A DNA stretch of 64,000 bases from Synechocystis sp. PCC 7509 (GCF_000332075.2 NZ_ALVU02000001.1:372001-436000); one strand, 5' to 3'; shown: positions 1 through 11,445, numbered from the stretch's first letter. The notes: generated by a model from the sequence alone, not told the origin. Program-made: numbers and translations.

Positions 1-188
1 TTAAAGTGCTGATGCGAGAATTGCAATCTCTAGGTTTAGATATTGCCGTCCACAAAGTAGAACTTCAATCTGATGGCAGTTCTTTAGACGTGGAAATTGA
101 TTTGATGGCAGATACCGGAGGTCGTCGGACTCCCAATCGTCCTACCTACGAATCTCTCAGCCGTGAAGCACTCGAAGAAGAAGTATAG
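1..188 (+). CDS. rpoB: RNA polymerase beta subunit, C-terminal end (partial)
   Basis: Only the last ~62 codons are present; the frame is already open at the left edge (reading [10 protein letters not shown]), so the gene begins outside the window. The fragment matches the conserved beta C-terminus ([19 protein letters not shown]), which packs against beta-prime near the active site, and it ends in the acidic tail EALEEEV. It lies 92 bp upstream of rpoC1 on the same strand, the standard rpoB-rpoC1-rpoC2 order of cyanobacteria. The identity rests on this sequence and on context. Confidence 0.93.
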   Translation, partial: KVLMRELQSLGLDIAVHKVELQSDGSSLDVEIDLMADTGGRRTPNRPTYESLSREALEEEV

Positions 189-195
189 CCAAAAA

Positions 196-225
196 AGCTA
201 AAAGTAAATTTTTTTACTTTTAGCT
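196..225 (+). other. Perfect 13-bp hairpin in the rpoB-rpoC1 gap
   Basis: AGCTAAAAGTAAA (196-208) and TTTACTTTTAGCT (213-225) are perfect inverted repeats around a TTTT loop. On + the stem is followed by CTCTCC rather than a U tract, so it does not look like a simple intrinsic terminator. An A6 run precedes it, so the opposite strand has a terminator-like layout. It may be an RNA-processing or attenuation element between rpoB and rpoC1. Confidence 0.6.
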
Positions 226-280
226 CTCCTCCCGGCTTTTAGTGCGATCTATTCCCTTTCTCCCCATCCTTATTTAACTT

Positions 281-2149
281 ATGAGAACGCCACAAGTTAC
301 GCAATTTGATTACGTCAAAATTGGCATCGCCTCCCCAGAAAGAATTCGGCAGTGGGGAGAGCGAACCCTACCCAATGGTCAAGTGGTAGGAGAAGTTACT
401 AAGCCAGAAACTATTAACTACCGTACTTTGAAGCCAGAAATGGACGGCTTGTTTTGCGAACGGATTTTTGGACCGGCTAAGGACTGGGAATGTCATTGCG
501 GGAAGTATAAGAGAGTTAGACATCGCGGTATTGTTTGCGAACGTTGTGGTGTGGAAGTAACTGAGGCTAGAGTCCGCCGCCATCGCATGGGTTTTATCAA
601 ACTTGCTGCTCCCGTGGCTCACGTTTGGTACTTAAAAGGAATACCTAGTTATATTGCGATTTTGCTAGATATGCCGTTGAGGGATGTGGAGCAAATTGTT
701 TACTTCAATGCCTACGTGGTTTTAGCACCAGGTAACGCCGATACCCTCACTTACAAGCAATTACTAACTGAAGATCAGTGGTTAGAAATAGAAGACCAGC
801 TTTATAGCGAAGAATCAGAACTTAGTGGTGTAGAAGTAGGCATTGGTGCGGAGGCATTGGCGCGGCTACTGCAAGACATTAAACTTGAAGCTGAGGCAGA
901 AAGCTTACGCGAAGAAATCGCTGGTGCTAAAGGACAAAAACGCGCCAAATTAATTAAACGGCTGCGAGTAATTGACAACTTTGTGGCTACAGGATCGTTG
1001 CCTGAATCGATGGTAATGAAGGTAATTCCCGTGATCCCGCCAGATTTGCGCCCCATGGTGCAGTTAGACGGTGGACGGTTTGCAACGTCCGACTTGAACG
1101 ATCTTTATCGCCGCGTGATTAACCGGAATAATCGTTTGGCTAGATTGCAGGAAATCTTAGCGCCAGAAATTATTGTCCGTAACGAAAAGCGGATGTTGCA
1201 AGAAGCGGTGGATGCCTTAATTGACAACGGTAGACGCGGACGGACGGTAGTAGGCGCAAATAACCGCCCCTTGAAGTCTTTATCAGACATTATTGAAGGT
1301 AAACAAGGTCGTTTCCGGCAAAACTTACTCGGAAAACGGGTAGATTATTCTGGGCGATCGGTAATTGTCGTCGGGCCAAAGCTAAAAATTCATCAGTGCG
1401 GTTTGCCAAGAGAAATGGCAATTGAGCTATTTCAACCTTTTGTAATTCATCGGCTAATTCGCAGCAATGTAGTTAATAACATTAAAGCGGCTAAAAAGTT
1501 GATTTCTCGCGGCGATCCTAGCGTCTGGGGTGTTTTAGAAGAAGTAATTGAAGGACATCCCGTATTGCTTAACCGCGCTCCGACTTTACACCGATTGGGG
1601 ATTCAAGCTTTTGAACCAATTTTAGTAGAAGGTCGAGCAATTCAATTGCATCCCTTGGTATGTCCAGCTTTTAACGCCGACTTTGACGGCGACCAAATGG
1701 CGGTACACATTCCTTTGTCTTTAGAAAGTCAAGCGGAAGCAAGACTATTGATGTTGGCTTCTAATAATATCTTGTCTCCGGCGACCGGAAGACCGATTGT
1801 GACTCCAAGTCAAGATATGGTGTTGGGTTGCTATTACTTAACGGCGGAAAACCCCAATAGTAATGATGGAGGAACTCGCTATTTTGCTTCCTTAGACGAT
1901 GCCATCATGGCTTACGAACAAAAGCAGGTACACATCCATGCCAAAGTTTGGGTGCGTTTTGACGGCTTAGTAGATTCCGACGATGACGGCGAACAAAAGG
2001 TAGAAAAGCAAAGTGATGGGACGCGGGTAATTACAAACAACAATATTCGTCGCCGTGAAGATGCGGACGGCGAAGTAATTTCCCAGTTTGTTCGCACCAC
2101 CCCCGGCAGGATTATCTACAACAAAACCATTCAAGAAGTATTGCAGTAA
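281..2149 (+). CDS. rpoC1: DNA-directed RNA polymerase gamma subunit (beta-prime N-terminal half)
   Basis: In cyanobacteria and plastids beta-prime is split, and RpoC1 carries its N-terminal half. The zinc-binding site appears at residues 71-89 (CHC, then CERC). The catalytic Mg motif NADFDGDQ lies at residues 465-472, with Asp467, 469 and 471 chelating the active-site metal. The length of 622 aa is normal for the family. The ATG at 281 starts [20 protein letters not shown], the usual N-terminus. The gene sits between rpoB and rpoC2 (40 bp to the ATG of rpoC2) and is probably cotranscribed with both. Nothing is anomalous. Confidence 0.98.
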   Translation: MRTPQVTQFDYVKIGIASPERIRQWGERTLPNGQVVGEVTKPETINYRTLKPEMDGLFCERIFGPAKDWECHCGKYKRVRHRGIVCERCGVEVTEARVRRHRMGFIKLAAPVAHVWYLKGIPSYIAILLDMPLRDVEQIVYFNAYVVLAPGNADTLTYKQLLTEDQWLEIEDQLYSEESELSGVEVGIGAEALARLLQDIKLEAEAESLREEIAGAKGQKRAKLIKRLRVIDNFVATGSLPESMVMKVIPVIPPDLRPMVQLDGGRFATSDLNDLYRRVINRNNRLARLQEILAPEIIVRNEKRMLQEAVDALIDNGRRGRTVVGANNRPLKSLSDIIEGKQGRFRQNLLGKRVDYSGRSVIVVGPKLKIHQCGLPREMAIELFQPFVIHRLIRSNVVNNIKAAKKLISRGDPSVWGVLEEVIEGHPVLLNRAPTLHRLGIQAFEPILVEGRAIQLHPLVCPAFNADFDGDQMAVHIPLSLESQAEARLLMLASNNILSPATGRPIVTPSQDMVLGCYYLTAENPNSNDGGTRYFASLDDAIMAYEQKQVHIHAKVWVRFDGLVDSDDDGEQKVEKQSDGTRVITNNNIRRREDADGEVISQFVRTTPGRIIYNKTIQEVLQ

Positions 2150-2189
2150 AACGGCTCTCAGCTAATTGACTAACATAAGGGATGCAAAA

Positions 2190-5100
2190 ATGGCAGACGG
2201 CAAAGAAATGATTTTTCGCAATCGCGTGGTAGATAAAGGTCAACTCAAAAAGTTGATCGCCTGGGCGTTTACTAACTATGGCACAGCTAAAACCGCCGCG
2301 ATCGCCGACCGATTGAAAGATTTAGGTTTTCGCTACGCTACGGTGGCGGGAGTCTCGATTAGCGTTGACGACTTGAAAGTTCCCCCCACCAAAAAACTGC
2401 TCTTGGAAGCGGCGGAAACTGAGATTTTGGCGACGGAAGAACGCTATACGCGTGGCGAAATTACCGAAGTAGAACGCTTCCAAAAGGTAATTGACACTTG
2501 GAATAGTACGTCAGAATCCCTTAAAGATGAGGTGGTGGCACATTTTAAAGCTACAGACCCCCTCAACTCGGTGTACATGATGGCGTTCTCTGGTGCGAGG
2601 GGAAATATCTCCCAAGTCCGCCAGCTTGTAGGAATGCGCGGCTTGATGGCCGATCCCCAGGGAGAAATCATTGACCAACCAATTAAAACCAACTTTAGAG
2701 AAGGTTTAACGGTAACAGAGTATATTATTTCTTCCTACGGAGCCAGAAAAGGACTTGTAGACACCGCTTTAAGAACGGCGGATTCTGGTTATTTGACTCG
2801 CCGCTTGGTGGACGTATCTCAAGACGTAATCGTGCGCGAGTTAGATTGCGGAACGACACGGGGAATTATGGTGCGTCCAATGGTGGAAAACGATCGCATC
2901 ATGATTCCGCTAAGTTCTCGTTTGTTGGGACGAGTACCCTTAGAAGATGTAGTTCACCCCAAAACTAAAGCAGTAATTTCTGGCAAAAATCAGCCGATGT
3001 GCGACGATATAGCGATCGCCATTCAAAAAGCTGGGGTAAACGAAGTTATGGTACGCAGTCCCTTAACTTGCGAAGCAGCGCGATCGGTATGTCAGCATTG
3101 CTACGGCTGGAGTTTAGCTCATGCCAAGCTTGTAGACTTAGGGGAAGCAGTGGGAATTATTGCCGCTCAAAGTATCGGTGAACCTGGAACTCAGTTAACA
3201 ATGCGGACGTTCCATACTGGGGGCGTATTTACCGGAGAAGTAGCGCGTCAAGTTCGCAGTGAAGAAGAAGGCACAATTCGCCTTCCCAAAAAGCTGCGAA
3301 CAAGACCTTTTAGAACTCGTCATGGTGAAGATGCTTTATTTGTAGAAGCCAATGGCGACTTGATGTTGGAAGTAAGTAGCGGCAAATCTGTTACTATTCC
3401 CGTTACTCAAGGATCGACTATCTATATTGTGGATGGTCAAAAAGTCAGTTCCGATCAGTTACTAGCGGAAGTTGCGATCGGTAGCCGCACAAACCGCGCC
3501 CACACTGAAAAAGCAACTAAAGACGTTTCTTCTGATTTAGCGGGAGAGGTGAAATTTGCCGATTTAGTCCCGGAAGAAAAAACCGACAGACAAGGTAATA
3601 CGACAACTACAGCCACCAGAGGCGGCTTGATTTGGGTGTTATCGGGAGAAGTTTATAACTTACCCCCTGGAGCAGAACCAAGTGTAGTTAATGGCGATCG
3701 CGTAGAAGCAAATAGCGTCCTAGCCGAAGCCAAAATTCATACTCTACACGGCGGGATAGTGCGATCGGCTGCCGAAACCCCCGATTCCGGTCACAGCGCC
3801 CGTGAAATTGAAATTATCACCGCTTCCGTAGTCCTAGACACCGCTACTGTGCGCGTAGAGCAATCTTCTCGCCAGGGCGATCACTATATCATTGAAACAA
3901 ATCATGGAGCAATGTTCTCGCTCCTAGCCACCCCAGGGACAAAAGTTCAAACAGGTCAAGTAGTCGCTGAATTAATCTCTGACCAATACCGCACCAATAC
4001 TGGTGGCTTGATTAAATATGCTGGTGTAGAAGTTGCCAAAAAAGGTAAGGGCAAACAAGGCTACGAAGTAGTTAAGGGTGGAACAATCTTGTGGATTCCT
4101 GAAGAAACTCACGAAGTTAATAAAGATATCTCTTTATTGCTCGTCGAAGACGCTCAGTATGTGGAAGCAGGGACAGAAGTTGTTAAAGACATTTTCTGCG
4201 AAACTAACGGCGTAGTCGAAGTAACTCAGAAAAACGACATTTTGCGCGAACTTGTGATCAAGCCCGGCGAATTGCTGATGCTAGATGACCCAGAATCAGT
4301 ATTAAACCGGGATGGTACTTTTGCTCAACCTGGAGAGGAATTGATTCCGGGCTACATTGCCTCAGAGCTACGCTATATCGAATATATAGAATCTTCCTCT
4401 AATGGCCCAGCTTTACTATTGCGTCCTGTTACTGAGTTTACTGTTCCCGATTCTCCTTCCGTCCCTAGTACAAAATCTAGCACTGGGGAAGGACGATCAA
4501 TTGAACTAAGAGCAGTTAGTCGCTTGCCTTACAAAGATTCTGAGCGCGTCAAATCTGTTGAGGGAGTTGAGCTACTGCGGACTCAGTTAGTTTTAGAAAT
4601 GGATCAAACTCACTCGGCGGAATATACTGGCGGTTCGCCCATTGTGGCAGATATCGAGCTTGTAACCGATGCCCAAAATTCGGAAATCAAACGCTTGCAA
4701 TTAGTGATTTTAGAATCGTTAATTATTCGCAAAGATATTCCCGCCGATGTTACCCAAGGCAGCACCAATACTAAATTCAATGTAGTTGAAGGGCAAGAAA
4801 TTGCTCCAAAAGCTGTAGTTGCTCGAACGGAAGTTTTGTGCAAAGAAGCTGGGACTGTGCGCGGAGTTAGGGAAGGTGCTGAAGCGATTCGCCGAATTTT
4901 GATCTTAAGAGAAAAGGATTGCTTTACCATAGTTACAAACGAAAAGCCCCGCTTTAAAGTGGGTAGTTTGTTAATTGCTGGTAGCGAAATCGCTCCGGGT
5001 GTATTTACAGAAGAATCTGCTCAAGTAATCGAAATCACGGGACTAGGCAAACAAGAAACTGCTCAAACCAGTAATCAACTATCCACTAGCTCTTACAAAG

Positions 5101-6248
5101 TGACTTTACGCATCGCCCGCCCTTACCGGGTTAGCCCTGGGGCAATGTTGCAAGTCGATGATGCGGGATTGGTTCAACGGGGTGACAACTTAGTATTGCT
5201 TGTATTTGAGCGGACGAAAACTGGGGATATTATTCAAGGATTGCCTAGAATTGAGGAACTTCTAGAGGCACGGAAGCCTAAAGAAGCCTGTATTCTAGCC
5301 GTTAGACCTGGAACTGTAGAACTAAATCGGGTAGAAGACGAAACTATTGCTATTAAAGTAATTGAAGATAACGGTACGATTACTGATTATCCTCTAGGTC
5401 CTGGGCAAAATCCTGTAGTTTCTGATGGCTCGGTAGTAGATGTAGGAATGCAGCTAACCGACGGGCCGGCAAATCCCCACGAAATTTTGGAGGTGTTCTT
5501 CAACTACTATTCCCTGCAAAAAGGTTCTGCTGCCTCTACCGAAGCGTTGCAAAAAGTGCAAAACTTCTTAGTAAATGAGGTGCAGTTGGTGTATCAATCC
5601 CAAGGAATTGATATTGCTGATAAGCATATTGAGACTATTGTCCGCCAGATGACCTCTAAGGTACGGGTAGATGATGGTGGAGACACAACAATTTTGCCTG
5701 GAGAGTTGATTGAGCTACGCCAAATTGAACAGGTGAATGTAGCTATGAGTATTACCGGGGGCGCTTTAGCTCAGTACACGCCAATGTTGTTGGGGATTAC
5801 TAAAGCTTCGCTTAATACCGATAGTTTCATCTCGGCGGCATCTTTCCAAGAAACTACCAGAGTGCTAACGGAAGCCGCTATTGAGGGCAAATCCGACTGG
5901 CTGCGTGGTTTAAAAGAAAACGTGATTATTGGGCGCTTGATTCCGGCGGGTACGGGCTTTAATGCTTATGAAGAGCCATTATCGGTTTCTGAAGATCCAA
6001 CCATAGATCCAAGTAGCGTATTTGAAGAAAGCGACGATCCGTTAGATGTAGTCCTAGACGATCGCACTGCTCGCGCTTATAACTTTGAAAGCGGTTTGGG
6101 AGAAGGGTTTAACTTTGATCGCGGTACTGTTACTCCTGAAGAGGAGGAATTGGTAGATGATGCAGTAGTAGACGATGTTGAAGATGATGACGATGATTTT
6201 GAAGATGATGACGATGATGATGATGATTTTGAAGATGACGACGAATAA
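2190..6248 (+). CDS. rpoC2: DNA-directed RNA polymerase beta-prime subunit (C-terminal half)
   Basis: This is the C-terminal half of beta-prime, including bridge helix, trigger loop and the large cyanobacterial insertion. The trigger-loop region [18 protein letters not shown] lies near residues 325-345, after a zinc-binding Cys cluster ([11 protein letters not shown]). A TTG at 2166 would add eight residues, but the ATG at 2190 begins [18 protein letters not shown], the usual N-terminus, and has AAGGG upstream. The predicted product is about 1352 aa. The C-terminus is an unusual run of Asp and Glu from about 6130 to the stop, made of repeated GATGAT/GACGAT codons. A strong terminator follows 23 bp after the stop. 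Confidence 0.97.
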   Translation: MADGKEMIFRNRVVDKGQLKKLIAWAFTNYGTAKTAAIADRLKDLGFRYATVAGVSISVDDLKVPPTKKLLLEAAETEILATEERYTRGEITEVERFQKVIDTWNSTSESLKDEVVAHFKATDPLNSVYMMAFSGARGNISQVRQLVGMRGLMADPQGEIIDQPIKTNFREGLTVTEYIISSYGARKGLVDTALRTADSGYLTRRLVDVSQDVIVRELDCGTTRGIMVRPMVENDRIMIPLSSRLLGRVPLEDVVHPKTKAVISGKNQPMCDDIAIAIQKAGVNEVMVRSPLTCEAARSVCQHCYGWSLAHAKLVDLGEAVGIIAAQSIGEPGTQLTMRTFHTGGVFTGEVARQVRSEEEGTIRLPKKLRTRPFRTRHGEDALFVEANGDLMLEVSSGKSVTIPVTQGSTIYIVDGQKVSSDQLLAEVAIGSRTNRAHTEKATKDVSSDLAGEVKFADLVPEEKTDRQGNTTTTATRGGLIWVLSGEVYNLPPGAEPSVVNGDRVEANSVLAEAKIHTLHGGIVRSAAETPDSGHSAREIEIITASVVLDTATVRVEQSSRQGDHYIIETNHGAMFSLLATPGTKVQTGQVVAELISDQYRTNTGGLIKYAGVEVAKKGKGKQGYEVVKGGTILWIPEETHEVNKDISLLLVEDAQYVEAGTEVVKDIFCETNGVVEVTQKNDILRELVIKPGELLMLDDPESVLNRDGTFAQPGEELIPGYIASELRYIEYIESSSNGPALLLRPVTEFTVPDSPSVPSTKSSTGEGRSIELRAVSRLPYKDSERVKSVEGVELLRTQLVLEMDQTHSAEYTGGSPIVADIELVTDAQNSEIKRLQLVILESLIIRKDIPADVTQGSTNTKFNVVEGQEIAPKAVVARTEVLCKEAGTVRGVREGAEAIRRILILREKDCFTIVTNEKPRFKVGSLLIAGSEIAPGVFTEESAQVIEITGLGKQETAQTSNQLSTSSYKVTLRIARPYRVSPGAMLQVDDAGLVQRGDNLVLLVFERTKTGDIIQGLPRIEELLEARKPKEACILAVRPGTVELNRVEDETIAIKVIEDNGTITDYPLGPGQNPVVSDGSVVDVGMQLTDGPANPHEILEVFFNYYSLQKGSAASTEALQKVQNFLVNEVQLVYQSQGIDIADKHIETIVRQMTSKVRVDDGGDTTILPGELIELRQIEQVNVAMSITGGALAQYTPMLLGITKASLNTDSFISAASFQETTRVLTEAAIEGKSDWLRGLKENVIIGRLIPAGTGFNAYEEPLSVSEDPTIDPSSVFEESDDPLDVVLDDRTARAYNFESGLGEGFNFDRGTVTPEEEELVDDAVVDDVEDDDDDFEDDDDDDDDFEDDDE

Positions 6249-6270
6249 CTTTTAAGCGATCATTTAGTTT

Positions 6271-6306
6271 AAAAAAGCCTAGCGATTGTGAGCGCTAGGC
6301 TTTTTT
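6271..6306 (+). terminator. Intrinsic terminator after rpoC2
   Basis: The stem AAAAAAGCCTAGCG / CGCTAGGCTTTTTT closes a short loop and ends in T6. It has the classic Rho-independent layout and the A tract also lets it work for the opposite strand. It closes the rpoBC1C2 operon. Confidence 0.9.
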
Positions 6307-6392
6307 ATTAAAGATTGGCTATAGCTCCGATCAACTGGCAAATTGCCTACAATGTTTATAACTGTTTTAGCTAATTAATTAATTCAATCATT

Positions 6393-6998
6393 ATGCAAAA
6401 AAATACTGGACTAGCAGTAATCTTAGGCATAATTAGTACGGCTATACTAGCTGACCCCCTGTTTGCTTTGCAGCCAATGCCTATAGCTACTGAGCAAATC
6501 TCTCAAGCTGGAAATAAAAAAATTCAACAAGCACAAGCCTATAACGATCGCAGTATAACTTTAGCAGAGCAAGGAAAAATTAAAAGTGCGATCGCGGCTT
6601 TCAATCAAGCTATCAAAATTTATCCCACGTTTGAAAATGCTCACAATAATTTAGGGTTGGCTTTGAGCAGTCAAGACCAATTTGCCGAGGCTGTAGCCGC
6701 TTTTAAACAAGCTTTGGCTATCAATCCCCAAAATTTAGAAACCTACAATAATCTGGGGGTTGCTTTGGGTAGTCAAGGTAATTTTATTGAAGCAATTAGC
6801 GTATTTAATCAAGCTGTCCAAATTAACCCTAGTGAGCCAACTTCTCATCAAAACTTAGGTGTAGCGTTTTGGAGTCAGGGAAAAGTACCTGAAGCTGTTG
6901 CATCATTACAAAGAGCTAAAAAACTGTATGCAGCGCAAAACAAGCCGGAGGGAGTACAACAAATAGAAGAAATTATCCAGCAAGTGCGATCGCGTTAA
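6393..6998 (+). CDS. Secreted or periplasmic TPR-repeat protein
   Basis: The 201-aa product starts with a hydrophobic signal-like segment (residues about 6-25, LAVILGIISTAILADPLFAL). About four tetratricopeptide repeats follow from residue ~50 to 185, with the consensus NNLGxAxxxQxxxxEAxxxFxxAxxxxP. TPR units are protein-interaction scaffolds; no enzymatic motif is visible. It stands alone between the rpoC2 terminator and the NERD gene, with 72 bp to the latter. The partner is unknown. It is most probably exported and involved in assembly of an envelope or thylakoid complex, but that is inference. Confidence 0.8.
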   Translation: MQKNTGLAVILGIISTAILADPLFALQPMPIATEQISQAGNKKIQQAQAYNDRSITLAEQGKIKSAIAAFNQAIKIYPTFENAHNNLGLALSSQDQFAEAVAAFKQALAINPQNLETYNNLGVALGSQGNFIEAISVFNQAVQINPSEPTSHQNLGVAFWSQGKVPEAVASLQRAKKLYAAQNKPEGVQQIEEIIQQVRSR

Positions 6999-7070
6999 CG
7001 ATTTATTTCATCAGATATTAATTTGCTTAACTAGGGAATACTAAGCTAGTAATTTTCTGATCACCCAATC

Positions 7071-8075
7071 ATGATTGTTAAAGAACTCGATCCGTTTATT
7101 CCTCAAGACAAGTTTGCCAAAGCTGGGAAGGAAGCAGAACAACAGATGAGTTTTTATCTGCGCCGAGCTTTTGCAGATGACAAAAATATCTACGTGTTTA
7201 ACGATTTACGCTTGGAATACGAAGGTGATGCTGCCCAAATCGATCATTTAATTTTTCATCAATACGGCATGATTATTATTGAAAGTAAAAGCGTCAGTAG
7301 CCGTGTCGAAATTAACGAACAACAAGAGTGGATTAGATGGTTTAACAACACTGATCAAGGTATGGCATCCCCTATTATTCAAGCTCGCGAACAAGGGGAT
7401 TTTCTTAAGAAGTATTTGAATCTACACGCTGAGGTTTTATTAAGCAAAATCTTGGGTATGCAACATTACTTTGGATCGATGCCAATTGATGTACTTGTAG
7501 CAATATCTGACTCTGGGATTATCGAGCGCCCTAAAAAAATGTCTTTAGAGGAGGTATGCAAGGCAGATCAAATTTGCGATGGAGTGCGATCGCTTTTGGA
7601 CAAACAACAAAAAGAGTGTACTTTATTCAGTTTTAACAGTCCAAGGCTCTCATTTAATAAAGATGAAGTAAATAAGGTTGTAGCGTTTTTACTAAAAGAG
7701 CATAAACCTTCACCCTATAAAACTGAAGCAGAAACTATATCTAAACCTAATTTACAAACTTCCCCGCCAGAAAAAAAAGTAGTTATTCAAGCTAAATCTG
7801 AAACTCCTTCTATCCTCAAGCCCAGTAAAGCAATACTTTCTCAAAGCGTAATTAAATACTCCTGCCGTCAATGCAATAAAACTAATTTATCTGTATCATC
7901 TGGCAAATATGGTTACTATTTCAAATGCTTAGAATGCGAAGGTAACACGCCAATTAATGTTCTTTGTCCAACTTGTAATAATAAAGAGAAGATTCGCAAG
8001 AGTGGAAATCAATTTTTTGCAGAATGCGCTCGCTGTAAAACCTCTGATTTGTTTTACACTAACTCCTCAAGCTGA
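7071..8075 (+). CDS. NERD-domain protein with C-terminal zinc ribbons
   Basis: Residues ~20-140 match the nuclease-related (NERD) domain, which is distantly related to PD-(D/E)XK nucleases. The visible core is AQIDHLIFHQYGMIIIESKS, giving D...(E)SK catalytic-like residues. After a variable linker (about 205-265) the C-terminus holds CxxC pairs (CRQC...CLEC, then CPTC...CARC), predicted to bind one or two Zn ions and probably nucleic acid. The family has been proposed to act in DNA processing, but a substrate is not established. The gene stands between a TPR protein and deoC, with no restriction or defence partner next to it. The assignment to NERD is good; the function is unknown. Confidence 0.8.
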   Translation: MIVKELDPFIPQDKFAKAGKEAEQQMSFYLRRAFADDKNIYVFNDLRLEYEGDAAQIDHLIFHQYGMIIIESKSVSSRVEINEQQEWIRWFNNTDQGMASPIIQAREQGDFLKKYLNLHAEVLLSKILGMQHYFGSMPIDVLVAISDSGIIERPKKMSLEEVCKADQICDGVRSLLDKQQKECTLFSFNSPRLSFNKDEVNKVVAFLLKEHKPSPYKTEAETISKPNLQTSPPEKKVVIQAKSETPSILKPSKAILSQSVIKYSCRQCNKTNLSVSSGKYGYYFKCLECEGNTPINVLCPTCNNKEKIRKSGNQFFAECARCKTSDLFYTNSSS

Positions 8076-8110
8076 AATCCATAATTCAAATTAAAAAATA
8101 ATAAATTTGT

Positions 8111-8135
8111 ATTAAGTTTTCTGATAAAACTTAAT
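8111..8135 (+). other. 10-bp perfect hairpin between the NERD gene and deoC
   Basis: ATTAAGTTTT and AAAACTTAAT are perfect inverted repeats around CTGAT. The stem is AT-rich and followed by TAAGATACCC, so it is a weak terminator at best. It could separate transcription of the NERD gene and deoC, or lie in the deoC leader. Confidence 0.4.
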
Positions 8136-8160
8136 TAAGATACCCGTGTGAGGCGACAAA

Positions 8161-8838
8161 ATGGCGGCAGATTATCCAGATATCGATATTGCTCCTTTAA
8201 TCGATCACACTCTGTTAAATCCCTTGGCGACTCCAGAGCAAATAGAAAAACTTTGCCAAGAAGCTGATAGATATCAGTTTGCGGCGGTTTGCGTATATCC
8301 CTGTTATGTGCGTTTTGCTGCCGAATTACTCCAAAGGAAGAATCCTAAAATATGTACCGTAATCGGCTTTCCTAGTGGTGCAAATACTTCTGCTACTAAG
8401 CTCTACGAAGCGCGAGAAGCTGTAGAAAACGGCGCGACGGAACTAGATGTAGTAATCAATTTAGGTTGGTTAAGAATGGGCAAAACTGAAGAAGTACACC
8501 GAGAAATTGCCCAAATCTGCGACGAAACAGGAGTCACGGTTAAGGCAATATTAGAAACTACCCTGCTGACAGAGGCAGAAAAGCGCCTTGCTGCGGAACT
8601 ATGTATGGATGCAGGTGTAACATTTCTGAAAACAAGTACAGGCTGGAATGGGGGAGCAACAGTAGCAGATGTGAAATTACTTTACGAATTAGCAAAAGAG
8701 CGAGTAGGAATCAAAGCATCTGGCGGGATTATCAAAATTGAGCAAGCTTTGGATTTGGTGGTAGCTGGCGCAACTCGTTTAGGAACGTCTCGCGGTGTGG
8801 ATTTACTGCGTCAACGCGATACTGTGGAGAAAGACTAA
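8161..8838 (+). CDS. deoC: Deoxyribose-phosphate aldolase
   Basis: A class I aldolase that cleaves 2-deoxyribose-5-phosphate to glyceraldehyde-3-phosphate and acetaldehyde in deoxynucleoside catabolism. The TIM-barrel protein (225 aa, normal length) shows the Schiff-base lysine at residue 157 in FLKTSTGW and the second catalytic lysine at residue 185 in GIKASGGI. The N-terminal IDHTLLNP motif is also typical. The ATG is preceded by GTGAGGCGACAAA. It lies 58 bp upstream of recO, an arrangement that suggests a deoC-recO-MFS transcription unit. Confidence 0.96.
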   Translation: MAADYPDIDIAPLIDHTLLNPLATPEQIEKLCQEADRYQFAAVCVYPCYVRFAAELLQRKNPKICTVIGFPSGANTSATKLYEAREAVENGATELDVVINLGWLRMGKTEEVHREIAQICDETGVTVKAILETTLLTEAEKRLAAELCMDAGVTFLKTSTGWNGGATVADVKLLYELAKERVGIKASGGIIKIEQALDLVVAGATRLGTSRGVDLLRQRDTVEKD

Positions 8839-8896
8839 GTTTAAAATCGTTTACTTAATAAAAAAATTTAGCTTTCACCAATGCTAATAGCCAAAT

Positions 8897-9793
8897 ATGA
8901 GTCGAACCTATAAAGCTACTGGAATTAATCTTAAAAGTATGCCCCTAGGTGAAGCCGATCGCCTGGTTACAGTTTTGACGCAAGAATATGGCTTGATTCG
9001 CGCCGTAGCACCCGGAGCGCGTAAACAAAATTCTAGCTTGGGCGGTAGAAGTGGTTTGTTTGTGGTGAACGAGTTATTGATTGCTAAAGGGCGATCGCTC
9101 GATAAAATTACTCAAGCAGAAACTATTACAACTTACCCCCGTCTTAGCCGCGATTTGGGTAAACTAGCCGCTTGTCAATACATGGCAGAAATCGTTATGT
9201 GTCAAGCTTTGAGCGAACAACCGCAAAATGAATTGTTTTGTTTACTTAACGAACATCTTAAACGTTTGGAGCAATTGCCTAGCAATTCGGAGTTTTTAAT
9301 CTTGGCTTATCTGAGTCAAGCAGTTTTTCATTTGCTCTCTTTAGCGGGAATCACCCCCCAAGTGCAGCAATGTCAATTGACACAAAAAACAATTATTCCT
9401 GAAAAGAGCGATCGCAACTTTGAGCAAGTAGGTTTTAGTATCGCCGCCGGAGGCATAATTAGTTTAGAGGCGTGGAAAACTTTACAAGCCCAAAACAAAG
9501 CTGTGATTTACCGCACCGAGCCAGTTACAACGACTTTGGTAAAAGAAATTGGGACAAATTACCAGACAAACCAACCACTACCAAAACTAAATGCTCGTTT
9601 TAGCAGCAACGAACTTGCTTTAATGCAGCAACTAGCCGATACCGAGCTAAGTCAAGTAGAACAATCTAATCCTAGCTGGCTATCTATTGAAAAGATTTTA
9701 CGTCAATACGTTGAGTACCATTTCGATCGCCCAATTCGCTCTGCTGCTTTGATTGATAGTTATTTTGCTTTGATTTGCGCCCCCAAAGTATGA
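8897..9793 (+). CDS. recO: DNA repair protein RecO
   Basis: RecO loads RecA on SSB-coated DNA in the RecFOR pathway and anneals single strands. The N-terminal OB fold is recognisable ([20 protein letters not shown], then [11 protein letters not shown]), with the helical domain after residue ~85. The zinc finger usual in other RecO proteins is degenerate here (Cys residues near 152-160 only). The 298-aa length fits cyanobacterial RecO. Its stop codon overlaps the next gene as GTATGATG, which implies translational coupling to the MFS transporter. Confidence 0.93.
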   Translation: MSRTYKATGINLKSMPLGEADRLVTVLTQEYGLIRAVAPGARKQNSSLGGRSGLFVVNELLIAKGRSLDKITQAETITTYPRLSRDLGKLAACQYMAEIVMCQALSEQPQNELFCLLNEHLKRLEQLPSNSEFLILAYLSQAVFHLLSLAGITPQVQQCQLTQKTIIPEKSDRNFEQVGFSIAAGGIISLEAWKTLQAQNKAVIYRTEPVTTTLVKEIGTNYQTNQPLPKLNARFSSNELALMQQLADTELSQVEQSNPSWLSIEKILRQYVEYHFDRPIRSAALIDSYFALICAPKV

Positions 9794-11370
9794 TGCAACC
9801 GTCCGATTCAAATACAAAAATAATTCCGTCTAATCATAAATCTATTAACGATTCAACTTTTAAATCTAAAAAATCGTCCTCAAAGACATTTAATAAAAAT
9901 TCTCAAAAAATGCCCTTATCTAATCCCACTTTTGAGCAAAGAAGCGATCGCGTGTCTGAAGAAAAAATACCTACCGTCGAACAATTAAACGAGTTAGCTA
10001 AGGTTGCAGAAGCCACTGATAACCCGCCGATGGATAATATAGCCTACATCCCCCCAGAAGCTACAGAACCTGGTTTTCTCCCGGTTTTTAAAAATCGTAA
10101 CTTTTTAACCATGTGGAGTGGGCAAGTTTTTTCGCAATTAGCCGATAAAGTTTATTTAGTGCTGATGATTGCGATTATTTCTACCCGTTTTCAAGCCAGC
10201 GATCAAAGTATTAGTGGCTGGGTATCGGCGATTATGATGGCTTTTACTATCCCCGCCGTGCTATTTGGTTCTTTGGCTGGGGTATTTGTCGATCGCTGGT
10301 CGAAAAAAACTGTTTTAGTATCAACAAATATCCTACGCGGCATTTTAGTATTATCAATCCCAGTATTACTATGGATAACTCAAGACTGGAAAGACTTCGC
10401 GGGTTTACCTGTAGGTTTTGGGATATTATTACTGCTATCGTTTTTAATTTCTACCTTGACACAATTTTTTGCTCCCGCCGAACAAGCGGCAATCCCCTTA
10501 GTAGTAGAAGAAAAACATTTACTATCAGCTAACTCGTTGTATACCACAACCATGATGGCTTTAGTTATTGTGGGGTTTGCAGTGGGTGAACCATTACTAG
10601 CTTTTGCCGATAATATTACTAATCAATTAGGGGTAGGCGTTGGAATCGGTAAAGAATTAGTGGTAGGTGGGAGTTATGCGATCGCAGGCGTACTATTACT
10701 ATTGCTAAAAACTGGTGAAAAAGAGCCAAAACCCGAACACGAACAAAACCACGTTTTTGCAGATTTACGCGATGGTTTCCGTTATTTAGGCGAAAATAAG
10801 CGCATTCGTAACGCTTTAATTCAACTGGTGATTTTATTTTCAATTTTTGCCGCAATAGCCGTTTTGGCGGTGAGAATGGCGGAAGTTATCCCCGGCTTAA
10901 AATCGTCTCAATTTGGCTTTTTACTAGCGGCGGGTGGTGTCGGAGTTGTTACTGGAGCAACACTTTTAGGGCATTACGGACAGCGTTTTTCTCATGTGCA
11001 GTTAAGCTTTTGTGGCTCTATCGGCATGGCAGCTTGTTTAATTATTTTATCTATATTTACTAAGGAACTGTGGATTACAATGCTGGCGCTGGCATTATTA
11101 GGCGTGTTTTCGTCCTTAGTGGCTATTCCCATGCAAACTACCATTCAACAAGAAACTCCGCCCCAAATGCGGGGTAAAGTATTTGGATTGCAAAATAATG
11201 TAGTCAATATTGCTCTAACTTTACCTTTAGCTTTAGCGGGAGTCGCCGAGACAATTATTGGATTGCAGGCAGTTTTTTCAAGTTTGGCAGCAATTGCGAT
11301 CGCAGGGAGCATCTTAACCTGGTATATTTGCCGTACAGAAACAGAAAATTTACCGCATTTAGATAGATAA
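9790..11370 (+). CDS. Major facilitator superfamily transporter (DHA3-like exporter)
   Basis: This is a twelve-helix MFS protein with a long hydrophilic N-terminal extension (about 95 residues rich in S, K and N) before the first helix at [19 protein letters not shown]. The loop [10 protein letters not shown] between helices 2 and 3 is the MFS motif A equivalent. The best fit is the drug/siderophore-exporter-like DHA3 group. The ATG at 9790 overlaps the recO stop (ATGA), which is why I prefer it to the TTG at 9775. The substrate is not predictable. Pairing with recO looks like operon convenience rather than shared function. Confidence 0.85.
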   Translation: MMQPSDSNTKIIPSNHKSINDSTFKSKKSSSKTFNKNSQKMPLSNPTFEQRSDRVSEEKIPTVEQLNELAKVAEATDNPPMDNIAYIPPEATEPGFLPVFKNRNFLTMWSGQVFSQLADKVYLVLMIAIISTRFQASDQSISGWVSAIMMAFTIPAVLFGSLAGVFVDRWSKKTVLVSTNILRGILVLSIPVLLWITQDWKDFAGLPVGFGILLLLSFLISTLTQFFAPAEQAAIPLVVEEKHLLSANSLYTTTMMALVIVGFAVGEPLLAFADNITNQLGVGVGIGKELVVGGSYAIAGVLLLLLKTGEKEPKPEHEQNHVFADLRDGFRYLGENKRIRNALIQLVILFSIFAAIAVLAVRMAEVIPGLKSSQFGFLLAAGGVGVVTGATLLGHYGQRFSHVQLSFCGSIGMAACLIILSIFTKELWITMLALALLGVFSSLVAIPMQTTIQQETPPQMRGKVFGLQNNVVNIALTLPLALAGVAETIIGLQAVFSSLAAIAIAGSILTWYICRTETENLPHLDR

Positions 11371-11445
11371 TCTCTATATAAATAACTGAAAGAAGGCGAC
11401 TTTACGTGTGATCGCCAATCTCTCTAAACTTAAAGTGCTTAAAGA

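Noticed and set aside
2166-2189. TTG start 24 bp upstream of rpoC2
   Set aside because: The ATG at 2190 gives the family's N-terminus and has AAGGG upstream, while the eight extra residues have no match.
4610-4930. 106-aa antisense frame in rpoC2
   Set aside because: It mirrors conserved beta-prime coding sequence, has no ribosome-binding site or family pattern, and other antisense frames of this length are common in the window.
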